A DNA stretch of 64,000 bases, taken from Polydactylus sextarius (Eukaryota > Chordata > Actinopteri > Polynemidae). The notes beneath the pieces are model-generated. The model saw only the letters and a program-made list of their open reading frames with translations. It had not been told where the DNA came from and made no database searches. The stretch is taken from positions 21,031,272 to 21,095,271 of the forward strand of contig CM028914.1 of NCBI GenBank assembly GCA_016801845.1, written 5' to 3'. Made by a program: the position numbers and the translations under genes. Position 1 is the first letter of the stretch. Each line of letters begins with the position of its first letter. Shown here one piece after another: positions 48,291 through 61,534 of this stretch.

Positions 48291-49155
48291 GAAACACTGG
48301 AGACATAGAGAATGCTTTTATGAACATGGCTAGAACAGCTTAGAGCCATACACTCACTTTTACAAAATGTAATCAGTTCTGGTTTCAGGGTAGAGTTTCT
48401 CATAATGATCCGCTGCTTCACAGGCTCCATTTGAATATTGGAATATTGATATCAGCCCTCAGAGCAAGTCTTCACTAAACCAAATACAGGTTTGTAATCA
48501 CACTCTGATCAATCTCTAATACGCAGAGTCAAAAAAACAGGAAGTGTGGGTGTGCCTTGATGGGTCAGAAAATTTTCATTTTGTGTTTGATTAACTTTAT
48601 TAACCCTGAAGGAAGCAGTTGTTGGACTGCAAACTGAGCTAAATTAACTGCTGCAAAGAGATACAACAGAGCACCTAAACTAGTTTGCTTCACATGGGTT
48701 GTAGTTTTATAGTCCTGTACTGTACTGCAGTTTCATCATCTTATAGGACTTAAAGTTCCTGAGGTAAAACTAGAGTAACAATGCAATATTTACTTCAAAT
48801 ACTAAACGATTCTGAAAGGCACAGACTCTTCCTTCTGGAGTGACAACAGAGGGACCTATTTGGCTTTCACAGTCACGTTTTGACCTCTTGGGATGAGCAC
48901 TGGAGGACGTGTTTTGAAGCATGAGGTTACATCTCTTCTGTAAAGCTTTCACTCTTTTATCCTTACCTCAATATCCTCAGCCTGTCTCTCATATGCTCCC
49001 AAGCTGCAACGACAGCCTCCAGTGTTTACGCGTCATACTGCATGACTTATACATGAAGGAGCTGCTCTTTATTCATCTTCAGGATTCCCACTGCGTGAGG
49101 GCGGCTCTGTGCCGTCTGTATCACTTCAACTGCTGTGTCTTCTCTAACATCTGTG
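48287..49155. other. No gene seen; possible repeat fragment
   Basis: Around 48585-48690 the phrase 'taactttattaaccctgaaggaag' resembles a fish repeat that usually reads 'tttattaatccccgaaggg'. Otherwise unremarkable. Confidence 0.35.
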
Positions 49156-49250
49156 TGCGTGTGTGTGTGTGTCTGTGTGTGTGTGTGTGTGTGCGTGTGT
49201 GTGTGAGTGTGTGTGTGTGTGCATGCGTGTGTGTCTGTGTGTATATGTGT
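49156..49250. repeat. Imperfect (GT)n microsatellite
   Basis: About 45 GT units broken by CT, CG and AT substitutions. The long plus-strand frame through it is a by-product of the repeat. Confidence 0.95.
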
Positions 49251-49989
49251 GAACCTGAAAGTGAGGAGAAAATAAAAGAACTTAGTCATCTAACTGTGAT
49301 CTGGCATGGTATTGGACTTGCGTTCAGTCTACAAACTTCTTGCTATGTGTGAGCTAAGTCCGCATGTTCTTTTAATAAGGCAATAGGAGAAGATATTCGG
49401 TCTCCAATCATGTTTTAATTAAAAGTAGATGAATAAAGCTTTACAGAATTCTGGGTCAGACCTCTATCCCTGTCAACAACAAAGTGTGTCAGTTCACAAA
49501 GTCTGACTGCTGTTCTCTTCCTGACCCAGTCTTTTAATATATATGATCAATAGGCATTGTCTCTTCTGATTGGTTGTAGTGGTTGTAGGTAATCTTTGAT
49601 GATTGGTCTTCCCCGAAGTCAGCATCGTCCCGGGGCGGGTCTTGTGCCATGCATACAGGTTCCCACGTCCGCACCTGCTTCAACAGTCAAGTATACACTC
49701 ATCTTTCTTTTGTGTGTTTCCCTACAAACATTCTGCAGTTTCACTCTGTACTATGTCAGTGCGTTCTGTTCCCTCATATCTTGTTATTTGACCTCGACAG
49801 GGCTCTGACTCCTCAGTCTTGCATGCAATAACATCATTAAACTGACCTGTTTATTACTTTGTAAACAGATCTTTTGCAACAGAACTCTATTTTCCCATAA
49901 CATCTGCAGCATATCTGTAGCCTATTCTTCAGTATTTGCAGCCTAAGTCTATTTTCCCACAATGGTCATACAAAAGATTCAATTCTTTA

Positions 49990-50345
49990 TTTTAATTCTT
50001 CTTCGTCTTTTAGTCGAGTTCTATTCATGTCGGTCCAGAAATATCTGAACAACTTCTGAATGGATCCATAAAATATTCTCAAACACTCATGTTCCTCAGA
50101 GCATGGATCTTACTGACCTCGGTGATGTTGGTGCTGTTGGATGGATTTCCACGAGACAGGCACCTCCACAAGGTGAACAATCACAGTCTAGAGACTTTTC
50201 ATCTAGTGTCATCATCCTGTTTTGTTGATGATGAAATCCTTCTTCCTCAGCTGTACTTTGTCTTTGGTGCTAACAAGCTAACATGTTAACATGCTAAGCA
50301 AAGATAGTCACCATGGTAAACATGGCTGCTCATGGCTCTCAGCGT
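49990..50345 (+). repeat. GTTAGCATGCTAAC-type repeat, third copy
   Basis: Reads in order 'ggtccagaaatatctgaacaact', 'actcatgttcctcagagcatgg', 'actgacctcggtgatg', 'gatggatttccacgagac', 'ctcagctgtactttgtctttggtgctaac', 'aacatgttaacatgctaa', 'caccatggtaaacatgg'. Same order as the copy at 4785, and better preserved. Confidence 0.7.
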
Positions 50346-53300
50346 GGCTGTAAAATCATTGCTTTTTCATACATTAATTCTTTCTCCTGGAATATGGATG
50401 ATATTTACTTGGTTTCCTTTCTCTTCCCTGGACAGATTGCTGTAATTGATCTATCTGTACTGCATTCAATAATAAATACCCATTGCACTGTAAACAGAAA
50501 TGATTTTCACTTATCCACCAGCTTTCCATTACGGAGGACTTTAAACTAGTGATGAAGAGTGCATTTTCAAAATCTTCTACCTCGAGGAGCATTAAGTCAG
50601 ACCAGTCTTTTATAATTAAATCATTACAGTGATTTGTCTTCAATCTGTTGCTATTTCTGCTCAAACCAGTTTTAAATCTTAACCCATCCTCTTTCCTTCA
50701 CTGTTAAAATACATGAGCTGCCACACCCTTAATAAGTTTTGTATCAGTTTATTTCCGTCCAGAACTTCAGAAAAGTTTGTACAGAACTGAACCTAAGATT
50801 TCATAAAGTAATTTATTTGGCACAATGTTGATGTGAAATTCAGATTCAGTTTAGTTCTCATTCAAACAATTAAGTGGCCTGATTCTTCTACATGTCATAA
50901 TATTATATTACCTCCATCTTTTCCAGTTATTGGTCCAAATTACTTTTTCCTGTTTAACACATAAGCTTCTCTTTCTTTTAAACTGTACTTCTGTATAGGA
51001 AGTACAAAACAGGACCATGATGAGGATCAAGGAAGTTGCAGACAACAAAAAGCCAGAATGTCACAAAGCACTCTTCCAACTATATTAATGTCAAAATGTT
51101 CACATCCTGAAATGAAAACATTACTGTTTGTTGCTCTAACAGCTGTGTCTCTTGTAGAAAATGCTCTACACACAGGGGTCTGCTCCTATGACCTGTGTGC
51201 TGCTCATAACATCCAGGATACTGTTGTTAGCTACATTTTAGCCTTCACCTCCACTAACCGAATAAAGTTAAAGAGTTATGTCAGCTCAGTGTGGGATTTT
51301 AACATGCTGTTAGTGTAAGAGGGCATGAGAGGTGTGATGTGAGCAGCGTCAGCATCGGTCAGTGTCAACTCCTTTTACACAGACAACTTGTCTCTGTGAC
51401 TATTTTGACCTACAGGCCACCAATCAGACAGGGAATAATGAAGGCCAATGTAGAGAAAATAGTGTCAGAAAAATCAAGCAGGAAGGATACATTATGAATG
51501 TGGATGAAAAACAAGCTTTTCAGAATGTAGACTTAAATAATAATTATTCACCCAGGGTAAATTACCTTTAAAAATATACCTCTATAATAACTGTCCACAC
51601 ATTTCCACTGTTCATTTAAAATCATTGATTGGATGAACTCGGGGGGGAGGATGTTGTGTGTCTCATGAATGACCTGGTAATTCCAGACCAGTCTTGAAGC
51701 TTCATATTGTAAATTATCTAAAGACAAATGCTTCTTTTATGACATACTTATGTTGTGGTATTTTCTGAGACAAAAGGCACAAACAGTATTTGTTCACTCT
51801 GCTCTGGTTTTACATTTTTCTCCACATACAATGATGCTCAATAACCTGATTCTGTGTTCATTCACTTTGTATTTTTGCACAATTTCACAAGCCACAATGT
51901 GCTCAGTGTGTTGTCTCAACTAATTCAGTCATACTGAGTTGGGCCAACGATACAAACATTTAATGACTAAATAAACAGAAAGCATCAGCATGTGTTCTTC
52001 ATGTCATTGTTGTTCATATTATCACATTGTTAAAGGAGGAAGGTGTTAGATTACTCTACACTGAGTGGGTTGCTGGATCTCATTGATGTGATAGATTGAA
52101 TTTCTGGATTTTCCACAACTGGATTTTCTTAAAAACTTAAAAACCTTTAATTATCTGTTTAATTATGTGTGGTAGCAGCAGCTGTGAGAGCGTGTTTCAT
52201 ATGTATCAGTTGAAATCAGTTTTAAATTGATTCTTCTGCTCACAAAGCTCTTGAATTTTCAAATTTTCAAACTGGGACACTGTGTGTGATTCTTTTTTTT
52301 CTCTCTGTAGAAAAACAAACTGTTGTGTACTGACAAACCTAAATGAAACCTTTTTTCTCTGTCATTTGAGATATGTGCGACAAACATTTCCTCTGACACT
52401 GACTGTGTGTGTGTGTGTGTGTGTGACTGAATGTGACAATAGATGGTATTACATTGGAGATATAAATTTTAAATATGACCTTTTTTCAGGCTCTGGCTGT
52501 GCTGCTCCAAAACACTGATACTGTTTTCAGTAACCATTTATTAACCACTTTAGCTGTTTGCCTCAATCCTTGTCTTGTTGGAACGCCTATGTTTCTCTGC
52601 AGACTTCCTGATGTTTTCCTCCTAACTTTTAATGCCATCCACTTTTCTTACAATGCAAGGTTACATTGATCTTTACCTGAAAAATGCCCCCAAAACATCA
52701 CATTCCTACCACACTGATCTTGGAGTCTACTGTCTCTCCCTAAAGACAGCCATGTCCCTGTGTCCAAACAGTTGATGACCTGCTTGTCAGGAGATTTTTT
52801 TTTTTTTTTTTTTATAAAGGCAAGATGAGATTTCATCTGCTTGTCTTGGTGTCCTCTTTGTGCAGTGTTATATTTGTGTGGAACTGTGCTCCTGGGACCA
52901 TGTGGAAGTCATATTTTTCATTGATATTTCTAATACAATGTTTCACCACAATTCATTCAAACTTTTTTTTTGTCATGCCCTGTCAGAAGAAACATATAAC
53001 TTAAATACTAAATACTTGTGGAATGGGCTGCGGATAATTTTGCGCTTCACTGTATCTGTATTCTTCTCATCTCATCAATGTCTTTTTTTAATTTTCTGAA
53101 AATATTTTCAAATGGTCCTAAGTGTGAGAGTACACGGTCATCATATTTTCATACTGGTCACAGTTGCGGCCTGAAGTCATTATGGTTCGTCACGTTTGTT
53201 ATAAACCTGAACTTGAACTCAAGAGATCTGATGAGGTGATTATATTTTTGTGGCCAACGATCAAGGTCAAGGTCATCTTGAGCTCAGAAAATGCACTGAT

Positions 53301-55567
53301 TAACTACAGCTGTATTAGTTGACGGTAATTCTTGTTGGACCATATATCTGTTCCATCTGACGTGTTTGTACACAGTACACTGTGATTAATTGCAGTCCCT
53401 CTTGCAGAGAGCTCAGTGGGGCTTCTGATGGAAAAATTAGTAATGCTCTGCAGGCAACATCATTCCTTAACCAAACCCAAATTTGGTAATAATCTTAAGA
53501 AGCAGCTCAGAGCCACTAAAGTAAAACATGTTCACTGATGAAGGTCTGTGTTGTTTTTAATCTCTTAAAGAAAATAGCAGAAAAAGATAAAATGAAGTTG
53601 AGTTTGAGGCCAATGAGGTGCATTTTTAATAAAGAGTTAATGAAGAAGCACAGGTTATGATTCACATCATCAGTGTCAGCTAATTAGACAACACACCAAG
53701 AAACCCTCTCAGCCCTGCTTTAATGGGCTTGTGATCAAATACAAACTGTGGAGGTGCTCACTGGTTGAAATTGTGTCAGGTGCAGATTCAGTCTAGAGCT
53801 TCAGAAGTCTTTGAAGCAGATCCCAGTTCAGCAAACAGCAAAGACCGATTTTTGTTTTGTACAGCTTTGAAACTGAAGAGCAAGTATCTACTCTGATAAG
53901 TGCAAGAACGGATATTTGTCCCAGTATCTCATTTCCTGTTATTTTTGATAAACTCACAGTGCTGTCAAGGTTTTACGTTGGGCCCGGGCAGTCCCTTCAC
54001 CACTCAGGCTGATGATGGTTCTTTATTATTGCGCCTGTGAAAGCCACAGACTGAATTTCCCTTGACGTGTAGGTAGAAACTGGGCTCAAAATATAATGCA
54101 TTTTTTGTCACTTTCATCTGTCATTAGTTGCCCTCTTGCGAATTGCTTTCACACCTGCGCATGGAGCTCATGCATGATATGAGCACAGCTATTTTTATCT
54201 GCAGGTTTCCTGTAATGAATACCTGATGATATACCTGATGGGGCCACGGCCTGAGTGTGGGACAGGTTATTGATGTCTTCTAAATCAGTAGTCTGATTCA
54301 TGCCTTGGGTCAGAAACACACAGATGATGGGCAGCAGATTTAGTGAATCATTTCAGGCCATAAAAAGACCTATTTCTGAGCATCCTGCTGTAACACAATG
54401 CAAACTGATTGACATCGCCAGATGATTATTCCACACTCTTTCTCTTCTTTTCACCTTTTGGTCAGAGGATGGCTGCCACTTCAGGAACAATTTCTTTTTC
54501 CTTGAACAGTGGAGAAAAAAGGCCACACTTTCCTTTTGTAGTTGGTGCATGTATGAGATCAGGGACATTATAATGAAAGAAATAGTGTTCTCAGTGCCCT
54601 AACATGAAGAGGGTCCTCCAGGAGCATGAAAATGTAATTTTGTTATATTAATAGTAGAGATGGATTGGTATCCCTGAACATGTTATTAATGTATCATATC
54701 AGTTAAAAGAAAGAAAATCAAAATCTGATTTACTTCACTGTACTCCACATTACGCTGATTAGCAGTCTTTTACATCTCTTTCTTATTCCAGAGCTCAGCT
54801 GCTCATTATAGCTGCTATCGACCCTCACTCTCATTAGCTGAAATGACAGAAAACACAAACAGACCGTATCAGTTGTGGCTAATTAATGTGAATTTCATAA
54901 CTTGATGACAGAACAAAAAGAAACTTGCATGTTGTCTTGATGATGGTCCATCTGCAGCTGACGTCTCGGCTCAGCCAAACTGGACTTTTGTGTTTCTCAC
55001 AGCCCCAAAACGTCAAGAGAGTTGCCAGCTGATCACTTTAAGTCAGTCTCGTGAATCATAATTGGTATTGGCAGATGTCCAATATCAGAGGACTTGGACT
55101 GCAATCAGAGCCAAAAAGACGTAATCAGGTAATTAGCATTACAAATAAGATGTTGATCCACAGCCACAGTTGTGCAGACAAATATATTTTGTGTAGATAT
55201 AAAAAGTCTATATAACCCTATTAAAATGCCAGACTTTTGTGATGTAAAAAATAAAACCAAGATAAATCATTTCACAATTTGAAAATACTGAAATAATTGC
55301 ACAGATGTACACACACAACTCATGTTAAATAGTAGTTAGTACAAACCTTACAGAGCATCAAAATCATACAGCGCAGTAAAAGATCTTTGTTCATTGTTGA
55401 AAGGTATCAGTCAGGAGAAGGGGACAACAGATAGTCAAAGATTTTACACAGAACAAATCAATCTTCAATCTCCTGTCTTCTTCATATGTCTGGGCTCTTG
55501 GTAGATGGACAAGATGGATCTTTGCAAAAACATACATAAAGTCTCCTGAAAAATGTCTTATGGTCTG
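50346..55567. other. No gene seen; gene-desert sequence
   Basis: A short (TG)n run lies at 52404-52424 and a poly(T) run at 52796-52814. Mixed-composition, repeat-free stretches at 53660-53800, 53990-54260 and 54770-54900 contain several TAAT cores. No protein recognised. Confidence 0.45.
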
Positions 55568-55577
55568 ATGAGACCAA
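55568..55577. repeat. Target-site duplication, left copy (atgagaccaa)
   Basis: Exact 10-bp match to 55765-55774, bracketing the SINE. Confidence 0.88.
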
Positions 55578-55764
55578 TGTTTTTTTTTAATACTATTTTT
55601 TTGGGCTTTTTTGCCTTTAATGATAGAGACAGTGTAGATACACAGGAAACAGGGAGGAGAATGGGGGAAAGACACATTCGGTCAGGATTCAAACCAGCAA
55701 ACAGCTGCAAAGCATATACACATCGATGTGGTGTGCCATTACCATTCAATTATACAGGCGCCCC
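55578..55764 (-). mobile_element. tRNA-derived SINE with intact target-site duplication
   Basis: Minus-strand SINE. It starts GGGGCGCCTGTATAATTGAATGG..., has a pol III B-box-like GGTTTGAATCC (plus 55685-55695), then CTGTTTCCTGTGTATCTACACTGTC (crossing 55625-55650) and ends with the tail AAAGGCAAAAAAGCCC followed by A-rich sequence. It is flanked by identical atgagaccaa copies at 55568-55577 and 55765-55774. The body matches the layout of an abundant teleost SINE. The A-box region has decayed. Confidence 0.88.
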
Positions 55765-55774
55765 ATGAGACCAA
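55765..55774. repeat. Target-site duplication, right copy (atgagaccaa)
   Basis: Exact 10-bp match to 55568-55577. Confidence 0.88.
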
Positions 55775-58221
55775 CACTGAACTCTGTCCATAATTCAGAA
55801 AGGTTCTGTGTGTTTGACACAAAAACAACACTGTGCATCATCTAAAGACAAAATAGCAACAGTGAACCATGATAGTGAAAGCACTGGTTGTTTTAGCTGG
55901 AATTGGGGCTTTAATCACAGTGGAACAACTATGATCAAATACTTGTCAATTTTGGAGCAAAATCGTCAGGCATCTGCTAGAAAGCTGACGATGTTGTAGA
56001 GGAAGTAGAATTTCACGTCTCAGTACAACAACAAATACATCATCAAACATACATCTCAATGATTAAAAGCACAGCAGAGTACAGTGGTACCAACTAATAC
56101 AGTGAGCTTGCTCAGCTGAAGGTATGTTTGCCTCTTTTATTTTGACACTCATTTGCGTTTTCTGTTTGAAGGTCAAAAAAGACAAAGCTCAGAGAGGAAC
56201 AGTTGCTACTATGAGAGGAGGAAAAACAGCCATGTGAAGCTGTGGGTTAGACAAAAAACTTTATTTTTTCCAGTCTATTTTTATGTCTCAGACTAGATTT
56301 TATAGCTGTTGCTAAATCAGCCCATGATCCTGGGCTACAGCAGCTTTTTACTCCAATAGACATTTCAATTAATCAGTCAAGCTCCCAGTGCACAGAAGGA
56401 GGGATGAGTGTGTAAGGTGGTCACTGTTAAAGCACTTTCTCCATCACAGTTGCAGAGCATCATAGATACTAAACTGGGTGATGCTGAAGGGCCAGCTGTC
56501 CACTGTGCTGTTGCCGTGATTTCATGAAAGCAGATGCATGATTCAAAAGAGCCATTACAGAGGCTAAAGAATTCAGTTTTAAATTAGGATGAGGACATTT
56601 TTGTCACTCTGGGGACTGTCATAGAGAAGAAAAAAGGCCTTGATGTAACAGACAGTTCTTTCATCTATTCATCCAGTGTATTCTTCATCCTTGGGCTGAA
56701 TCCGCCTGTACAATCGCAGCGCATTACTTGTCATTCAAGGGTATAATGACTCACCATCCACTGTTGCTGCCCAGCGTCATCAGAGGTCATCCTCTCACCG
56801 GCGTCATACTCACTCATCGGAATACAAAGACCGCAGAGAGAACTTATCTCATCTGCTCTCCCAGGTGCCTTTAAAGAGATATTTCACTATGCTGGAACAT
56901 TTCATCATTTACTACCCACGCCTGCAGCATGCAGCTATTCAGGAACACTTAACCACAGTGCAATTGCCAATAATCCAAACAGGGCTCAGTGCTTTGCTCA
57001 AGGACACTTTTGACAAAATATTTTTGGTCAAGGAAAAGAGAAAAATACAAAGTTCTTTCTCTGGAGTGTAATATGTTACCACATAAAAGCCAAAGAAGTA
57101 TTAATTCACTGAGTAAGCATGTGTGTTTTTATGTTTCATTCTAGAATCATTATTTTCAGAGCATAATTTTTCCAGTTTGCAGTTATTGATGTTTGATGTA
57201 GGGAGAAAAGAGTCAGACTGCTGGTAGCAGATCCCCAGGGCAGGCAATTTGGAGGTTGACTGCTCCTGAACTATGATGGAAGTCCAGTTGCTGGAAAGTG
57301 ATATTTTTAGCAAAGTGAAATATTACCAGACTATAAACGAACAATCACCCCTTTTCTGGAGCATTAGGACAAGATCCCTTGTTTTTACAGACATTTTCTT
57401 ATACTCTGACTCAGTCCACTTGCTTACATCAACACTTAATCATCTGTGTTCATGCTGTGCTGCTGAAGCTGCCATCTCACCCGCCGCTTCAAAGACGAGT
57501 CTCAGAGGGCCACTTTTGGAGATGGAGCCGTACAGACTGTGTGCGTATCTGTGTTTGGGTGGTTTCAATTCCAGATTACACAATGGTTTATTTCTCCTGG
57601 TCTCATCTGCCTTCTGTGCTGTCATATAGGACCGCACACACTCTATTCTCTTTGTTCTTCCACACAGACCCTAGATAAGAAATGCAACAATGAGTCTCGC
57701 TTTTTCGACCTCCCACACAACACCTCCTTTGGCCTATGTGTTTATTTGCACTTTGTCCAATTCCAGGTTTTGTAATGTCTTATTTCATTCCTGAATCAAT
57801 CACTCAGTGCTCCTGCTCCTTGGGCACTGCCTACAGATTGATTACCTTTCAGAAGTTCAATGTAATGACAGGAGGCCAAGCTAATTTCTGACGTGATAAA
57901 TGTTGAGCTAAGTGACTACAACAAAGTGAGAGGCAAACAGTCCTGGACCTGCTCTGTGAATTGGCCACAGTCTTTTCTTTGATGGTGTTCTCTGACAATG
58001 TTAAACATACAAAGACAGTCAGTAAGAAGGAAACAAAGAGATGAAATCAGCTTGCATCTGATTACAGCTGCTTTTCTGTCAGAAGTTTGCTTGTGATAAG
58101 GAGCCTTTAAGGCCCAATTTGTAAAGGCAGAGCTGTGAATACTAATGAAAAAATCCTCCATTTAGTAACACTAGAGGGTTTAAAAGGGTGTCACTCATTT
58201 AAAATGCTCTTAATTGCTGAA
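55775..58221. other. No gene seen
   Basis: AT-rich to mixed sequence. The frame of 118 codons at 57273-57629 and overlapping ones show no domain or splice support. Confidence 0.45.
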
Positions 58222-58224
58222 TTA

Positions 58225-59380
58225 GGGTGTTTTCACACTTGGTCCCTTTAAGCCTTTAAAGTGAACTCAGAACGATAACTGAGAGTTTTCAGCCCATATG
58301 TACACATGCATTCAGACCCCTTTAAAGTGAACTGTACTGAGACCACCTTGGGAGGTGGTTTGAGTTTGGTTCACATTAAGTCCGCGGTACAGTTCGCCTA
58401 AACTGTGCCATGTGTACACAAAGCCCTCCGAGTCCACTTCCCCTTTTTGCACAGTTTTATGCAGGAGCGGTTTCTGATACGGGCGTTATGGGCCGTTGCC
58501 CACGGCAGCATCATGGGAGGGCCGGCATGCACTGTAAGCCCAGATAAGTTAGAAAAAAACAGAGGAAACGATTGCCTTAAAAAAAGTTAAGTAATGTGTA
58601 ATTAAAACTTAAGGGAAATAAACTTAAATGCTTGATGGGAATGGAATTGCTATTTTAAATACAATACACTAAATCCCAGCTTGATTTAACTGAAATTGCA
58701 AAATCAGTTGCTTTGTATATCATTAAACTTAATATACTGAGTTCACTGCATTAAATTCCAAGTTGATTTAATGCAATATCAATAGCAATATTCATTTTAA
58801 TGAACAAAAAAATAACAAAATTACATTTTCTCTTTTTCTCTGCCCTGCCTTAAGATGTTTAATTCTATATTAATAGATTTCCAACCTTTCTGTCTATATG
58901 AAGTACCAGTACTAATGTATATAGATTCATCAGTTATAGACATGCATCTAATAGTGCATCTAATACCATAAGTTGGCTAAGTAAATCACGCCAGTAGTTG
59001 CTTCCAAATAAAACACATTTCATTATTCATATTGTGAATCCAAGCCACAATTGATTTTTCCTGGTTTGTGTGAAATTGAAGAAAAAAAAAACTATAACTA
59101 CAAAATGAATCTGGTATGGTTCTGTGGTTCTCACAGGCAAGGACCTCGCTTGGTTTTATGACCTGGGTGAAAACTACCAGTGAAGGTCTGAGAGCTCCAG
59201 AGAAGCTACAGTGTGAATGGAAAGAGGTCTGAGGCTCCATCACAGCTTAAGTGGACCAGAAAGAGAACCCAGTCTTCTTTCACAATGTGAACACAAACAG
59301 AACTGAGTTTTTTTCTTGTTGGTCCACTTCAAGGAGACTGAGTTTGATTCGTTTAAAGGGGACCAAGTGTGAAAACACCC
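58225..59380. mobile_element. Non-autonomous DNA transposon (PIF/Harbinger-like MITE)
   Basis: 1156 bp bounded by inverted termini. The left end begins GGGTGTTTTCACACTTGG and the right end is its reverse complement, with 22 matching bases (…GGTCCC). The flanks are TTA on both sides (58222-58224 and 59381-59383), the target duplication typical of PIF/Harbinger elements. Subterminal aagtgaac/agtggacc motifs recur inside both ends. There is no transposase frame, so it would depend on an autonomous relative. The interior at about 58460-58535 (cgggcgttatgggccgttgcc) is GC-rich and may be a nested insertion. Confidence 0.85.
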
Positions 59381-59383
59381 TTA

Positions 59384-61431
59384 TACCAGGCCTATAGTTG
59401 GAATTAGTCTCACATTTCAGCCTTTTCAGTGGGTGAATTTGTTTCATGCACCTGCAGATAATCACTTGTCTTATGACATCTCAGACTCTGTGAAGCATTT
59501 TTTCATCATTCTTCTATTATTCTTTGAAAAGATGGTCAATGGACTATATAACTCAAGATGCTTTTCTAAGGCATGTTACTACTGTATCATCTCTATTCAC
59601 AACCACAGCAGAGAACACAAATGGCTGTAAGCTGTCTTTAATGGTAGCTATGCACTTATAGCTTTAGCCGTACTTCCATTGTCCTTTGTGGACAACAACC
59701 TTGCAGAGCTTGCAGGGAAATATATCTCACTCTCTCTCTGTAAATACATATGAGTTCAATGAGAGGCACCAGCACAGCCTCTATCCAACATCATTTCATC
59801 TTAAATAGTGGACCCTGAATGCATCAGTAGCAGCAATCTGTTGGATTCTGTCAGCAGAGAGGCGACTGTGGCCGAGGTCAAATTGTTCACATGTCCTCAG
59901 GCTGTTCTGAGTGTGACGCCAGATTGATCACTTATATTTATTGATGGTTATTTAAAGCTTAATTCTGAGCAGCTCCTCTGTAAACACATTCCATGGGATA
60001 GCTCCTCTTAACTGACACTATTTTTGTGCACATACCAAACCACACTAATTGTTTGAATTATTTAATAGAATTGATTTGTTTCTTGTGACTGAGCAAGACT
60101 CACTGAAGTCATGTTCCTCAGGTCATACACACACCTGCAGACGCGGTGAGCCTCAAAAAACAGTGCTGAAATTTACCGTCAAGTGTCTTTAGTTTGTTCA
60201 TCAAAGAATTGTTATTGTATTGTAATAAAATTTTGCATTGTGAATTGAATTGTGATTTTCTGACGCTCCACTATCCAGCTCTAGTGATGGCTGTCTTATC
60301 CACAGTCTCATCTCTCTCTCACACCAGTATGTTTAGAACAGCAGCAGTGATGTTCACAGCAGCGAAGTCACTATAGAAACAGTAGCAATAGTCTATAACA
60401 TGTCATTGAAAGAAAATCTAAAATGCCAGTGAAAATGCCTAAAAATTCCTGACATCAAAATACTGGGTCATAAAGAACGAAGAGCACAGACATCAGTCAG
60501 TGTCAGTCCCTTCTCCTGTCCTCTGTTCTTCTCCCTCTGCTGATGGTGTGATTCACTGCCTGCAGGTATAGAGAGCGACGTAGGCAAAAAAAAAGAAAAA
60601 AAAAAAAGTCAGTTAGACCATATGTTGACATATGGACACATATGGACCTGCAGCCACACAGCCACTTGCACAGCAAACTGTGATGCACTACGTATTCTCA
60701 CAGTTTTCTATCTTCTTCAGCAGTTTGAGCTACAGTTTCTCTGCTGTTGGATCTGAACACCCTGACCAGACTCATCAATGAGCCTTAGTATCCATGACTA
60801 TCACTGTTTCACCAGTTTTTCTTCGTTTTCGGTTCTGACCACAACAGACTAGGACCATCCCACATAGCTGCAGTGTTGGTGACTCTCTGACTCACAGTTT
60901 GGTTCTTGTCAAAGCTACTCACATCCTCACTATGCATATTTTTCCTGTTTCCAACATCAACTCAAAGGATAAAATGATCACTTGCTGCCTGAAATATCCC
61001 ACTTACTGAAACTATATAATTAAAGTTATTAACTTCACCTTCCAGTGTCATGTTATGACTGATCTGAGGACACGATATATTACTTTTTAGTGGGCATGCA
61101 GGAATGAGAGAACATGAACATGGCATCAAGTTGGCCACATTTTGATTCATTGTGTCCATGTAGACCCTGCTGTTCACTGCATGTGCAGCCAAATGCCGAG
61201 AGCAGAGGAGAAGCAGTGCTGCTATAAATGATCAAATAGAAAATCAATATGTGGCAGCCAATGTTGATATTGTGGCAGCTCACCAACTATAAATTTAGCG
61301 GATAGGCCATATAGTACTGAAAGTGGGAGAAAAAGACCAGCCCACTGGGAAAATCTCTGAATTCCCAATCACCAGTCTGCACCTGCACAAATGGAAAAGT
61401 TATTATACAACAGCAAAAAGGGTTGATTTAA

Positions 61432-61434
<3 letters not shown>
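59384..61434. other. No gene seen
   Basis: AT-rich to mixed sequence; no recognised repeat family or protein. Confidence 0.45.
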
Positions 61435-61466
<32 letters not shown>

Positions 61467-61472
61467 AAAAAG
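61435..61472. repeat. Poly(A) run, interrupted once
   Basis: About 37 A residues with one G. It may be the tail of a retroposed sequence, but no matching body was recognised on either side. Confidence 0.95.
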
Positions 61473-61534
61473 CTTTTTTCTTTCTGGCAGTGTCTTGATA
61501 AAACAGTCACCACTGCACTGTGGTGTACTACAGA

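Noticed and set aside
49156..49352. 143-codon plus-strand frame with Val-Cys repeats
   Set aside because: Generated by the imperfect GT microsatellite; the non-repeat parts are unrecognised.
49380..49860. Possible LTR fragment
   Set aside because: Promoter-like and poly(A)-like words are present, but no terminal TG...CA pair, primer-binding site or second copy was found.
52640..53060. Possible Tc1/mariner relic (minus-strand GRNVMFWGHFSGK resembles a GGSVMVWGCFS motif)
   Set aside because: Only about a dozen residues are similar; no further transposase motifs or inverted termini were found, so it is not called.
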